Source: Methylococcales bacterium
Lineage (GTDB): Bacteria > Pseudomonadota > Gammaproteobacteria > Methylococcales > Methylomonadaceae
Direction: 5' to 3'
Length of the DNA: 11,367 bases
Assembly: GCA_009692395.1 (NCBI GenBank)
Contig: SHZG01000067.1
Coordinates: 1-11,367 of the forward strand
Part shown: piece by piece, positions 1-5,874 of the stretch
Layout of the letters: each line of letters starts with the position of its first letter
How positions within the stretch are numbered: the first letter of the stretch is position 1
Made by a program: the position numbers and the translations under genes
The notes under the pieces: generated by a model
Told to the model about the DNA's origin: nothing
The model's input: only the letters and a program-made list of their open reading frames with translations
Database searches by the model: none

Positions 1-261
1 CCTGCATTGCGCGAATCAGGGCAGTGGCGCGGCAATACCCACATTGCCAAAAATGGCGATTCCGCTTTGCGGAAGGCTTTGTATATGCCCGCAATGGTTG
101 CTTGGAAGTATAATCCCTTGATTCGCGTCTTCTGTGAGCGTCTCAAAGCCAATGGCAAGAACGGTAAAGCCATTGTTTGCACTGTCATGCGTAAGCTCAT
201 TCATCTTGCTTTTGGCGTTCTTAAATCAGGCAAGCCTTTTGACCCCAAATATGCAGGATAA
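1..261 (+). CDS. IS110-family transposase, C-terminal fragment (5' part outside window)
   Basis: The frame is open from base 1 and ends at TAA 259-261, giving the last 86 residues of a longer protein. The piece GNTHIAKNGDSALRKALYMP, followed by NPLIRVFCERLKANGKNGKA and a tail near FGVLKSGKPFDP, is the typical end of the C-terminal transposase domain (Transposase_20 type) of IS110 elements. In that family this domain carries a serine that works together with an N-terminal DEDD RuvC-like domain. The serine motif and the DEDD domain both lie upstream of the window, so whether the gene is intact cannot be judged. An in-frame TTG at 7-9 is not a real start, because homology continues to the edge. 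Family assignment is by recognition of the motif string; subgroup is not assigned. Confidence 0.88.
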   Translation, partial: PALRESGQWRGNTHIAKNGDSALRKALYMPAMVAWKYNPLIRVFCERLKANGKNGKAIVCTVMRKLIHLAFGVLKSGKPFDPKYAG

Positions 262-300
262 ATATGGCTTGCTTTTATTTAATCAAGACGGTATCTACAT
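1..300 (+). mobile_element. Right-hand part of an IS110-family insertion sequence; outer boundary not resolved
   Basis: The transposase fragment is followed by about 40 bases of A/T-rich sequence (262-300) before a hairpin repeat cluster begins at 306. IS110 elements usually lack clear terminal inverted repeats, so the exact end cannot be read from one copy; I place it between 262 and about 300. The short 3' flank leaves little room for a structured RNA downstream of the gene. This would fit an IS110-group element with its guide (bridge) RNA on the left side, but that is inference. Confidence 0.55.
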
Positions 301-305
301 AGAGA

Positions 306-364
306 GACGCTCCAGCGTCACGCAACGCTGGAGCGTTGCAAGATGAATTCCTACGCTGGAGCGT
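306..364. repeat. Palindromic repeat cluster with GCTGGAGCG core
   Basis: ACGCTCCAGCGT (307-318) and ACGCTGGAGCGT (325-336) are exact reverse complements separated by six bases and can form a stable hairpin. A third copy, ACGCTGGAGCGT, lies at 353-364, so it can pair alternatively with the first arm. The same core recurs at the right end of the window (11135-11150). The cluster sits between the IS110 end and ccmB, within 40 bases of the chosen ccmB start, and could affect the 5' end of a ccmB transcript. Confidence 0.8.
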
Positions 365-401
365 GGGAACTATAAAATTAAATGCTATTACTCAATTTAA
401 C

Positions 402-1076
402 ATGACTTTATCTCACGCCTTTCTTGCCATTATTCGCCGCGATTTAGTGTTGGCTTTACGCCGCCGCGCTGAAATTGCTAATCCGTTGTTGTTTTTTGTG
501 TTGGTGATTACCCTGTTTCCGTTGGGTATTGGCGCACAGCCGCATTTATTACAGGCGATTGCGCCTGGAATTATCTGGGTGTCGGCGTTATTAGCCGCTA
601 TGTTGTCACTGGATAGTTTGTTTCGCTCTGATTTTGATGATGGGTGTTTGGAGCAGATTTTATTGAGTTCACACCCTGCGTCTATTTTGGTGTTGGGTAA
701 AATTATTGCCCATTGGTTGGTGACGGGGTTGCCGTTGTTGATTGTCGCGCCGTTGTTAGCAGTGTTTTTAGGAATGCCGACGCATACCTTAGGGGTGTTG
801 TTGTTGACGCTGTTGTTAGGTACGCCTGTGTTGAGTTTAATCGGCGCGATTGGGGTCGCGCTGACGGTGGGTTTACGGCGCGGAGGGATGATTTTGTCGC
901 TGTTGGTGTTGCCGTTGTATGTGCCTGTGCTGATTTTTGCCAGTAATGCGGTGGATATGGCGAGGAGTGGTTTACCGATTCATGCGCAGATTAATATTTT
1001 AATTGCGATGTTGTTGATGAGTTTGGTGTTAGCACCGTGGCCCACGGCGGCGGCGTTGAAGATGAGCATTAACTAA
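402..1076 (+). CDS. ccmB: Haem exporter membrane protein CcmB (cytochrome c maturation, System I)
   Basis: This is a 224-residue, strongly hydrophobic protein with about six predicted membrane segments. It matches CcmB, the membrane subunit that works with the ATPase CcmA and with CcmC/CcmD in loading haem onto CcmE for periplasmic cytochrome c assembly. Family-typical strings are LFRSDFDDGCLEQ (residues 74-86) and GLRRGGMILSLLVLPLYVPV (157-176). I chose the ATG at 402 because it gives MTLSHAFLAIIRRDL and a length close to the roughly 220 residues usual for CcmB. The in-frame ATG at 336 would add 22 residues encoded partly by the repeat cluster. No strong Shine-Dalgarno is visible. Unusually, neither ccmA upstream nor ccmC downstream is present: an IS110 end lies on one side and a convergent gene on the other. 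Confidence 0.93.
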   Translation: MTLSHAFLAIIRRDLVLALRRRAEIANPLLFFVLVITLFPLGIGAQPHLLQAIAPGIIWVSALLAAMLSLDSLFRSDFDDGCLEQILLSSHPASILVLGKIIAHWLVTGLPLLIVAPLLAVFLGMPTHTLGVLLLTLLLGTPVLSLIGAIGVALTVGLRRGGMILSLLVLPLYVPVLIFASNAVDMARSGLPIHAQINILIAMLLMSLVLAPWPTAAALKMSIN

Positions 1077-1081
1077 ACTAT

Positions 1082-1114
1082 AAACCTGCTAGGTTTTTAA
1101 AACCTAGCAGGTTT
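1082..1114. terminator. Perfect 33-nt palindrome between convergent ccmB and uppP, probable bidirectional terminator
   Basis: Arms AAACCTGCTAGGTTTT (1082-1097) and AAAACCTAGCAGGTTT (1099-1114) are exact reverse complements around a single T. The hairpin starts 5 nt after the ccmB stop and ends 4 nt before the uppP stop, so it lies downstream of both genes. Each arm is itself a small palindrome (AAACCT-GCT-AGGTTT), so it may also be a member of a dispersed repeat family. No long separate T tract follows; T and A runs lie inside the stem, so terminator function is inferred from position and stability. Confidence 0.7.
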
Positions 1115-1118
1115 GTGT

Positions 1119-1940
1119 TTAATCAGTCCAATCAACTGCACCCGCCGTGGCGAGAACGATTAAGCCAAAGGCAATGCGATACCACGCAAAAATAATGAAA
1201 TTATGATTGCTGATATAACGTAGCAAGACTTTAATCGCTAACATTGCACTGAAAAACGCTGCCGCCATACCCGCTAAAAAATAGGGTGCGTCACTTGCCC
1301 AGTCTAAAATTTCACGGTGTTTGTATAGGTCGTAAACACTGGCGATAAACAAGGTTGGAATAGCCAGAAAAAACGAAAATTCAGTCGCCGCTTTTCGCGA
1401 TAAGCCAAATAACAAGCCGCCGATAATGGTTGCGCCTGAACGTGATGTGCCAGGAATTAACGCGAAGGCTTGTGCAAAACCGAGTTTTAAAGCATCAAAG
1501 GGTGTTAAATCTTCAACGTTGAAGATACGAATTTTATGCTCGCGTTTTTCTGCCCAGATAATGACGAATGCGCCAATGATAAACGCTAACGCCACAGGCA
1601 CGGGGCTAAACAAAACCGCTTTGATATTTTTACCAAATAACAAGCCCAGACTGGCTAACGGCATAAAGGCAATGATTAAGTTAATCGTGAATTTTTGCGC
1701 GGCTTTTTCACCTTTTACTAAGCCACGCAGTACTGATGAAATTTTTTGCCGATATTCCCAACACACCGCGAAAATAGCCCCCACTTGAATGACAACTGTA
1801 AAGACTTTGGCTTTTTCATCATTAAAATACAGAAAATCTCCCACCAAAATTAAATGCCCTGTGCTGGAAATGGGTAAAAATTCGGTTAAGCCTTCAACGA
1901 TGCCGAGAAGGATTGTTTGAATGAGTAGTAGGATTTCCAT
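1119..1940 (-). CDS. uppP: Undecaprenyl-diphosphatase (BacA/UppP family)
   Basis: This integral membrane enzyme removes a phosphate from undecaprenyl diphosphate, regenerating the lipid carrier for peptidoglycan and other envelope polymers; overexpression is known to give bacitracin resistance. The 273 residues equal the length of the E. coli protein. The first signature, GIVEGLTEFLPISSTGHL (residues 13-30), contains the two glutamates (E16, E20), S26 and H29. The second, PGTSRSGATIIGGLLFG (163-179), contains the essential arginine R167. About eight hydrophobic segments are spread along the chain. No good Shine-Dalgarno precedes the ATG. The gene is convergent with ccmB and lies 98 bp downstream of the radA stop on the same strand, so it may have its own promoter in that gap. 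Confidence 0.97.
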   Translation of the reverse strand: MEILLLIQTILLGIVEGLTEFLPISSTGHLILVGDFLYFNDEKAKVFTVVIQVGAIFAVCWEYRQKISSVLRGLVKGEKAAQKFTINLIIAFMPLASLGLLFGKNIKAVLFSPVPVALAFIIGAFVIIWAEKREHKIRIFNVEDLTPFDALKLGFAQAFALIPGTSRSGATIIGGLLFGLSRKAATEFSFFLAIPTLFIASVYDLYKHREILDWASDAPYFLAGMAAAFFSAMLAIKVLLRYISNHNFIIFAWYRIAFGLIVLATAGAVDWTD

Positions 1941-2019
1941 AGAGTTGTTATAGGTTAGTTTATAGTTGACTGACTAGGTTTGGGTTGCTTGTATTTTAAG
2001 CAGATTTTTCGAGTTTTTA

Positions 2020-2034
2020 AGACCTGAAAGGTCT
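2020..2034. repeat. Short palindrome AGACCT-GAA-AGGTCT after radA
   Basis: AGACCT (2020-2025) and AGGTCT (2029-2034) pair around GAA, five bases past the radA stop codon. The left side is preceded by TTTTTAA. It looks like a half-length relative of the 33-nt palindrome at 1082-1114, which has the same ACCT-nnn-AGGT plan with a TTTTTAA centre. Minus-strand transcription would meet it right after radA, but no U tract follows in that direction, so I list it as a repeat rather than a terminator. The remaining 1941-2019 interval, upstream of uppP, is A/T-rich; I see no clear promoter or gene there. Confidence 0.55.
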
Positions 2035-2038
2035 AGGA

Positions 2039-3415
2039 TTACAATTCGCTAACAATGTCTAAGGCTTCAGACAGTGTGGTGACTGGGTATATTTGCAAGC
2101 CTTTAATTGGGGTTTTTGGCGCGTTGGCTTTGGGGATAATGGCTTTTTTAAAGCCGTGTTTTGCTGCATCATTTAAGCGAGCATGACCGTTGGCGACAGG
2201 GCGAATTTCACCACTCAGTCCAATTTCACCAAAAAATAACACGTCGTGAGGAATGATTTTATTGCGTAAGCTGGATACCACGCTGACGATTATCGCTAAA
2301 TCAGAGCTGGTTTCATTAATTCTGATACCACCAACGACATTGGCATAAATTTCATCTTGGGCGGTGATGATGCCAGCGTGGCGTGATAATACGGCTAGTA
2401 ACATTGCCAAGCGATTTTGATCGAAACCCACCGCTAAACGGCGCGGATTACCGTATTGGCAATCGGTGACTAAGGCTTGAATTTCGACTAATAACGGGCG
2501 AGTGCCTTCCCATAATACGGTGACGACACTGCCCGAAGACGGTTTTTCTGCGCGGTTTAAAAACATAGCTGACGGGTTTTTAACTTCTTTTAAGCCCGTG
2601 CTGTCCATTGCAAAAAAACCTAATTCCCCAACACTACCAAAGCGATTTTTATCGGCTCTTAAGACGCGAAAGCGTGCGTCGTCAGTTGAACCTAACATGA
2701 CTTGGGTATCGACGATATGACTTAAGGTCATAGGGCCGGCGAGTGATTGGTCTTTAGTGACATGACCCACCATGAAAATAGACACGTTATGTTTTTTGGC
2801 ATATTGGGTGAGATAACTGGCAGAATCGCGTACTTGTGATACTGATCCTGGGGCAGATTCGGTGTCTTGCGTGTGCATGACTTGGATGGAATCGATGACT
2901 AAAATTTGCGGATGAATGCTGTCTAAAGTGTCACAAATTCGCTGCACTGAGGTTTCTGCCAACATCATGATTTTATCAGCGGGCAGTTTTAAACGGTGGG
3001 CGCGTTCGGCAATTTGCTGTAAGGATTCTTCACCTGACACATAGAGTACGCTGATGTCGCGTGCTGCAATGCCCGCAATGGCTTGTAATAGTAGTGTACT
3101 TTTACCTGCACCTGGTGCGCCGCCAATTAATACAACACTCCCATTGACAATACCGCCGCCTAGTACACGGTCAAACTCAGTGATACCTGTAGAAATGCGT
3201 TCCGCTTGTGATAAGTTGACATCGGATAATAACTTAACTTCTGAGTGAGAACCAGCATAACCTGCGGCACGGTGGTGACGTTCGCTACCTGCGGGAGCGA
3301 GGCGAATTTCTTTGATGGTATTCCATTCGCCACAACTGGTACATTGCCCGTTCCAGCGGGGGTAATCCGCGCCACATTGATCGCAGACAAAGGCAGTTTT
3401 GGGTTTTTTAGTCAT
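2039..3415 (-). CDS. radA: DNA repair protein RadA (Sms)
   Basis: RadA is a RecA-related hexameric ATPase that promotes branch migration and processing of recombination intermediates in repair and transformation. The 458 residues match the usual length of about 460. Domains in order: an N-terminal four-cysteine zinc finger (C11, C14, C25, C28; CDQCG and CTSCGEWN), a RecA-like ATPase core with Walker A GGAPGAGKST (98-107) and Walker B ILVIDSIQ (171-178), the RadA-specific KNRFG motif (256-260), and a C-terminal Lon-protease-like domain with FGEIGLSGEIRPV (395-407). All diagnostic motifs are intact. The start ATG lies inside the end of the upstream SDR gene (8-nt overlap), which indicates translational coupling and shared transcription. 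Confidence 0.98.
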   Translation of the reverse strand: MTKKPKTAFVCDQCGADYPRWNGQCTSCGEWNTIKEIRLAPAGSERHHRAAGYAGSHSEVKLLSDVNLSQAERISTGITEFDRVLGGGIVNGSVVLIGGAPGAGKSTLLLQAIAGIAARDISVLYVSGEESLQQIAERAHRLKLPADKIMMLAETSVQRICDTLDSIHPQILVIDSIQVMHTQDTESAPGSVSQVRDSASYLTQYAKKHNVSIFMVGHVTKDQSLAGPMTLSHIVDTQVMLGSTDDARFRVLRADKNRFGSVGELGFFAMDSTGLKEVKNPSAMFLNRAEKPSSGSVVTVLWEGTRPLLVEIQALVTDCQYGNPRRLAVGFDQNRLAMLLAVLSRHAGIITAQDEIYANVVGGIRINETSSDLAIIVSVVSSLRNKIIPHDVLFFGEIGLSGEIRPVANGHARLNDAAKHGFKKAIIPKANAPKTPIKGLQIYPVTTLSEALDIVSEL

Positions 3416-4247
3416 GTTGGTGTGCTAGCTCATGGCTATAACCGTCTTTATAACTGGGATAAGTAAACTGATAACCTAAGGCGTATAGACGCTGATTGTT
3501 ACAGCGTTTATTGAGGGTGTCGTCCTTAGTCATGGGTTTAATTGTGGGGGCAGGGCAGAGCAGCTGTTGTGCCAGCCACATCATTACTTCGTATTGTGGC
3601 GCGGGATCATTATCACTGGCTAGGTAATAATTGGCTAAGGCAACGCCCGCTATTCTTTTTTCCAGCAAAAAGGCTAATACGCCGACACAATCATCTTGAT
3701 GAATACGGTTAGTAAAATACGGTGGGGTGTGTTGAATTACAGGGCTTTGTTTTGCTCGGCTCAATAAATAGTTGCGTCCGCGCCCATAAATACCTGAGAA
3801 ACGCACGACGGTATTTTGTGGATTAAGCGCGACAACCCGTTGTTCGGCTTGCCTAATCAGTTGGCTATTACTGTTATCAGGTTGTGCAACAGAGTTTTCA
3901 TCGACCCATTCGCCTTGTGACTGCCCATAAACACTGGTTGAAGATATAAAAATCCACGGCAGATGAGCAAATTTAGCCAGTACATTCGTTAAGCCAATGT
4001 CATACACATCACGGTAGCTTTGTTCAGTGCGTCCATCTGCTGAAACAATAAAAAACAGCTGGTCGAAATCAGTGTCCAGTGTTTCAAGGTCAGTTGCTGA
4101 GTTTATATTTGCACGAATGTAATGAATAGTGTCGTTACTCGGCGGTGGGTTGCGTTTTACGCCTGTCACTGTATGACTTAGGCTGTGCAACACTCGCGCC
4201 AGTTCAGTGCCGATTACGCCGCAACCAATGATTAAAATTTTCGCCAT
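3408..4247 (-). CDS. Atypical SDR / NAD(P)-binding epimerase-like protein (YeeZ-like)
   Basis: The protein has 279 residues with an N-terminal Rossmann fold: KILIIGCGVIGTELARVL has the dinucleotide-binding GxGxxG pattern at residues 8-13. The segment IFISSTSVYG (99-108) and the later RIHQDDCVGVLAF (181-193) are typical of the extended SDR/epimerase family. The closing part (NNQRLYALGYQFTYPSYKDGY, in two pieces around residue 260) resembles YeeZ-type proteins of proteobacteria. The tyrosine Y107 is not followed by lysine four residues on (it is Q111), so the classical YxxxK catalytic pair is missing. Substrate and reaction are unknown. The ATG at 4245-4247 starts directly at the Rossmann strand. 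Its stop overlaps the radA start as ATGACTAA, so the two genes are probably co-transcribed. Confidence 0.85.
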   Translation of the reverse strand: MAKILIIGCGVIGTELARVLHSLSHTVTGVKRNPPPSNDTIHYIRANINSATDLETLDTDFDQLFFIVSADGRTEQSYRDVYDIGLTNVLAKFAHLPWIFISSTSVYGQSQGEWVDENSVAQPDNSNSQLIRQAEQRVVALNPQNTVVRFSGIYGRGRNYLLSRAKQSPVIQHTPPYFTNRIHQDDCVGVLAFLLEKRIAGVALANYYLASDNDPAPQYEVMMWLAQQLLCPAPTIKPMTKDDTLNKRCNNQRLYALGYQFTYPSYKDGYSHELAHQHD

Positions 4248-4270
4248 TATGATTTAAGTTAAAACGAGAG

Positions 4271-4302
4271 GCTAGATAACCGCCTTGAGGCTGTTATCTA
4301 GC
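4271..4302 (-). terminator. Strong hairpin between malQ and the SDR gene, likely terminator of the malQ side
   Basis: GCTAGATAAC (4271-4280) pairs exactly with GTTATCTAGC (4293-4302), and the inner GCCT/AGGC (4282-4285, 4288-4291) extends the stem after one mismatch. On the minus strand it comes 15 nt after the malQ stop and is followed five bases later by a short CGTTTT run. That gives a weak intrinsic-terminator shape. It lies 23 bp before the SDR start, so it would separate the malQ and SDR-radA transcripts if it works. Confidence 0.55.
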
Positions 4303-4317
4303 GGATTGAGTATCTTA

Positions 4318-5793
4318 TTATTTTCGATTAAATAATTCGACGAGCCGTGCCAGTCTAGCGGCACGTTCTGGTGCGAGTTGATACCATTGAAAACGCCAGT
4401 TCCAATTACCTGCGGTTGTGCCAGGGGTATTCATTCGGTGTTCCGTGCCTAACTCTAAAACATCCTGCATGGGAATAATAGCCAGATTAGCAACCGATGC
4501 TAAGGCAGTTTGTATTAACGCACACTGTAATGATGTAGAGGGATTACCGAGGTAGTCAAAAATATAATTTCTTTCGTGTTCGCTGAGTTTTTCTGCCCAG
4601 CCCACGGTGGTGTCATTGTCATGAGTACCCGTATAAGCGACACAGTTTTTTTCATAATTATCGGGTAAATAAGGGTTATCTGCATCGCCACCAAACGCAA
4701 ATTGTAAAATTTTCATACCTGGTAAATTAAATTCATCTCTTAATGCGTCAACTTCAGCGGTGATGATACCCAAATCTTCCGCAACCAAGGCAATGTCACC
4801 TAATGCTGCTATGATAGCTTTTAATAAAGCAGAACCAGGTGCTGTCACCCATTGCCCTACTTGAGCCGTTGGCTCACTTGCGGGTATTTCCCACGCCGCT
4901 TCCAGTCCACGAAAATGGTCGATACGCAAAATATCAAATTGCTCACATTGCGTCTGCATTCGTTCAATCCACCAATGGAATCCTGTTTGCCGTAAATAAT
5001 CCCAATCGTAATGTGGATTGCCCCAACGTTGCCCTGTTTCAGAAAAATAATCAGGCGGTACGCCTGCAACCACTAACATTTCACCCGCTTCATCAAGTTT
5101 AAAATCCTGACGATTTGCCCACACATCGGCACTGTCATAAGAGACAAAAATAGGAATATCACCAAATAACAGAATGCCCCGCTCATTGGCGTAGGCTTTT
5201 AATGCCATCCATTGACGGAAAAAAATATATTGTTCAAATTTGATAATATCGCAACAGTCTTTTAAACGGTGTTTCGCAATTTTAATGGCAGCGGCATCAT
5301 GATTTTTTAGCTCATCTGGCCATTGATTCCAGCATTGTTGATCGTATTCATTTCTCAGTGCCATAAACAGAGAAAAATCATCTAGCCAGAATGCCTTATC
5401 TCGACAAAAATTCTTGAAATCGGGTTTGTCTTCTGGGGTTGCACGCTCTAAAAAGCCATAAAACGCTTTTGATAGTAAACAATTTTTGTAGAATTTTACT
5501 GACTTACGCTGGCAATCTTCGTACTGTTCAGATAAAAGCAACCAGCCTGATGCCACTAAGCTATCAATACTGATTAGCTGCGGATTACCTGCGTGTGCCG
5601 ATAAAGATTGATATGGTGAGCCATCTGCATGAGTCACCCCTAAAGGCAAGGTTTGCCAGACGGTGATACCTGCTGACCATAGAAAATTGACGAAATTGTA
5701 GGCATCCTGCCCCAAATCACCTTGTTGACCCGCACCAGGTAATGAAGTGATGTGTAATAAAATACCCGCACGGCGTTTATTTAAAGTAGTCAT
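4318..5793 (-). CDS. malQ: 4-alpha-glucanotransferase (amylomaltase, GH77)
   Basis: The enzyme transfers alpha-1,4-glucan segments between oligosaccharides, releasing glucose and making longer chains. The 491 residues match the compact amylomaltase type (about 500), not the roughly 690-residue E. coli MalQ with its N-terminal extension. GH77 features are present: ILLHITSLPG at the N-terminus, the VAGVPPDYFSETGQRWGNP loop (242-260), the nucleophile D292 in LRIDHFRG, the acid/base E339 in LVAEDLG, and D392 in YTGTHDNDT. The sequence ends with the expected RMNTPGT and NWNWRF strings. It follows glgC by 81 bp on the same strand, so it probably belongs to the glycogen module, processing maltodextrins or priming and recycling glucan. 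A weak GAG-type ribosome site lies about 11 nt before the ATG. Confidence 0.97.
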   Translation of the reverse strand: MTTLNKRRAGILLHITSLPGAGQQGDLGQDAYNFVNFLWSAGITVWQTLPLGVTHADGSPYQSLSAHAGNPQLISIDSLVASGWLLLSEQYEDCQRKSVKFYKNCLLSKAFYGFLERATPEDKPDFKNFCRDKAFWLDDFSLFMALRNEYDQQCWNQWPDELKNHDAAAIKIAKHRLKDCCDIIKFEQYIFFRQWMALKAYANERGILLFGDIPIFVSYDSADVWANRQDFKLDEAGEMLVVAGVPPDYFSETGQRWGNPHYDWDYLRQTGFHWWIERMQTQCEQFDILRIDHFRGLEAAWEIPASEPTAQVGQWVTAPGSALLKAIIAALGDIALVAEDLGIITAEVDALRDEFNLPGMKILQFAFGGDADNPYLPDNYEKNCVAYTGTHDNDTTVGWAEKLSEHERNYIFDYLGNPSTSLQCALIQTALASVANLAIIPMQDVLELGTEHRMNTPGTTAGNWNWRFQWYQLAPERAARLARLVELFNRK

Positions 5794-5838
5794 TGTTAAA
5801 TTCTCAGGGGTCAGAGGATTGATGGTAACAATTTTGAG

Positions 5839-5867
5839 GTAGAGACTTTGCGCTGCAACGTCTTTAC
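5839..5867. repeat. 29-nt hairpin in the glgC-malQ gap
   Basis: GTAGAGAC (5839-5846) pairs with GTCTTTAC (5860-5867), with one G-U pair. Inside it TTGC (5848-5851) and GCAA (5855-5858) pair around GCT, with one T/C mismatch between the two stems. It lies 7 bp after the glgC stop on the minus strand and 45 bp before the malQ start. It resembles a dispersed hairpin repeat and could modulate or stop glgC transcription before malQ; no U tract follows. Confidence 0.6.
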
Positions 5868-5874
5868 GAGGTAT

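Noticed and set aside
134..346. 70-codon open frame overlapping the IS110 transposase end
   Set aside because: It lies mostly inside the transposase reading frame on the same strand and ends in the repeat cluster; no recognisable domain.
336..401. N-terminal extension of CcmB from ATG 336
   Set aside because: It would be encoded by the repeat cluster and A/T-rich leader, and would make the protein longer than the roughly 220 residues normal for CcmB; ATG 402 fits the family start.
1426..1788. 120-codon open frame opposite uppP
   Set aside because: Antisense shadow of a fully conserved uppP; no ribosome site or family resemblance.
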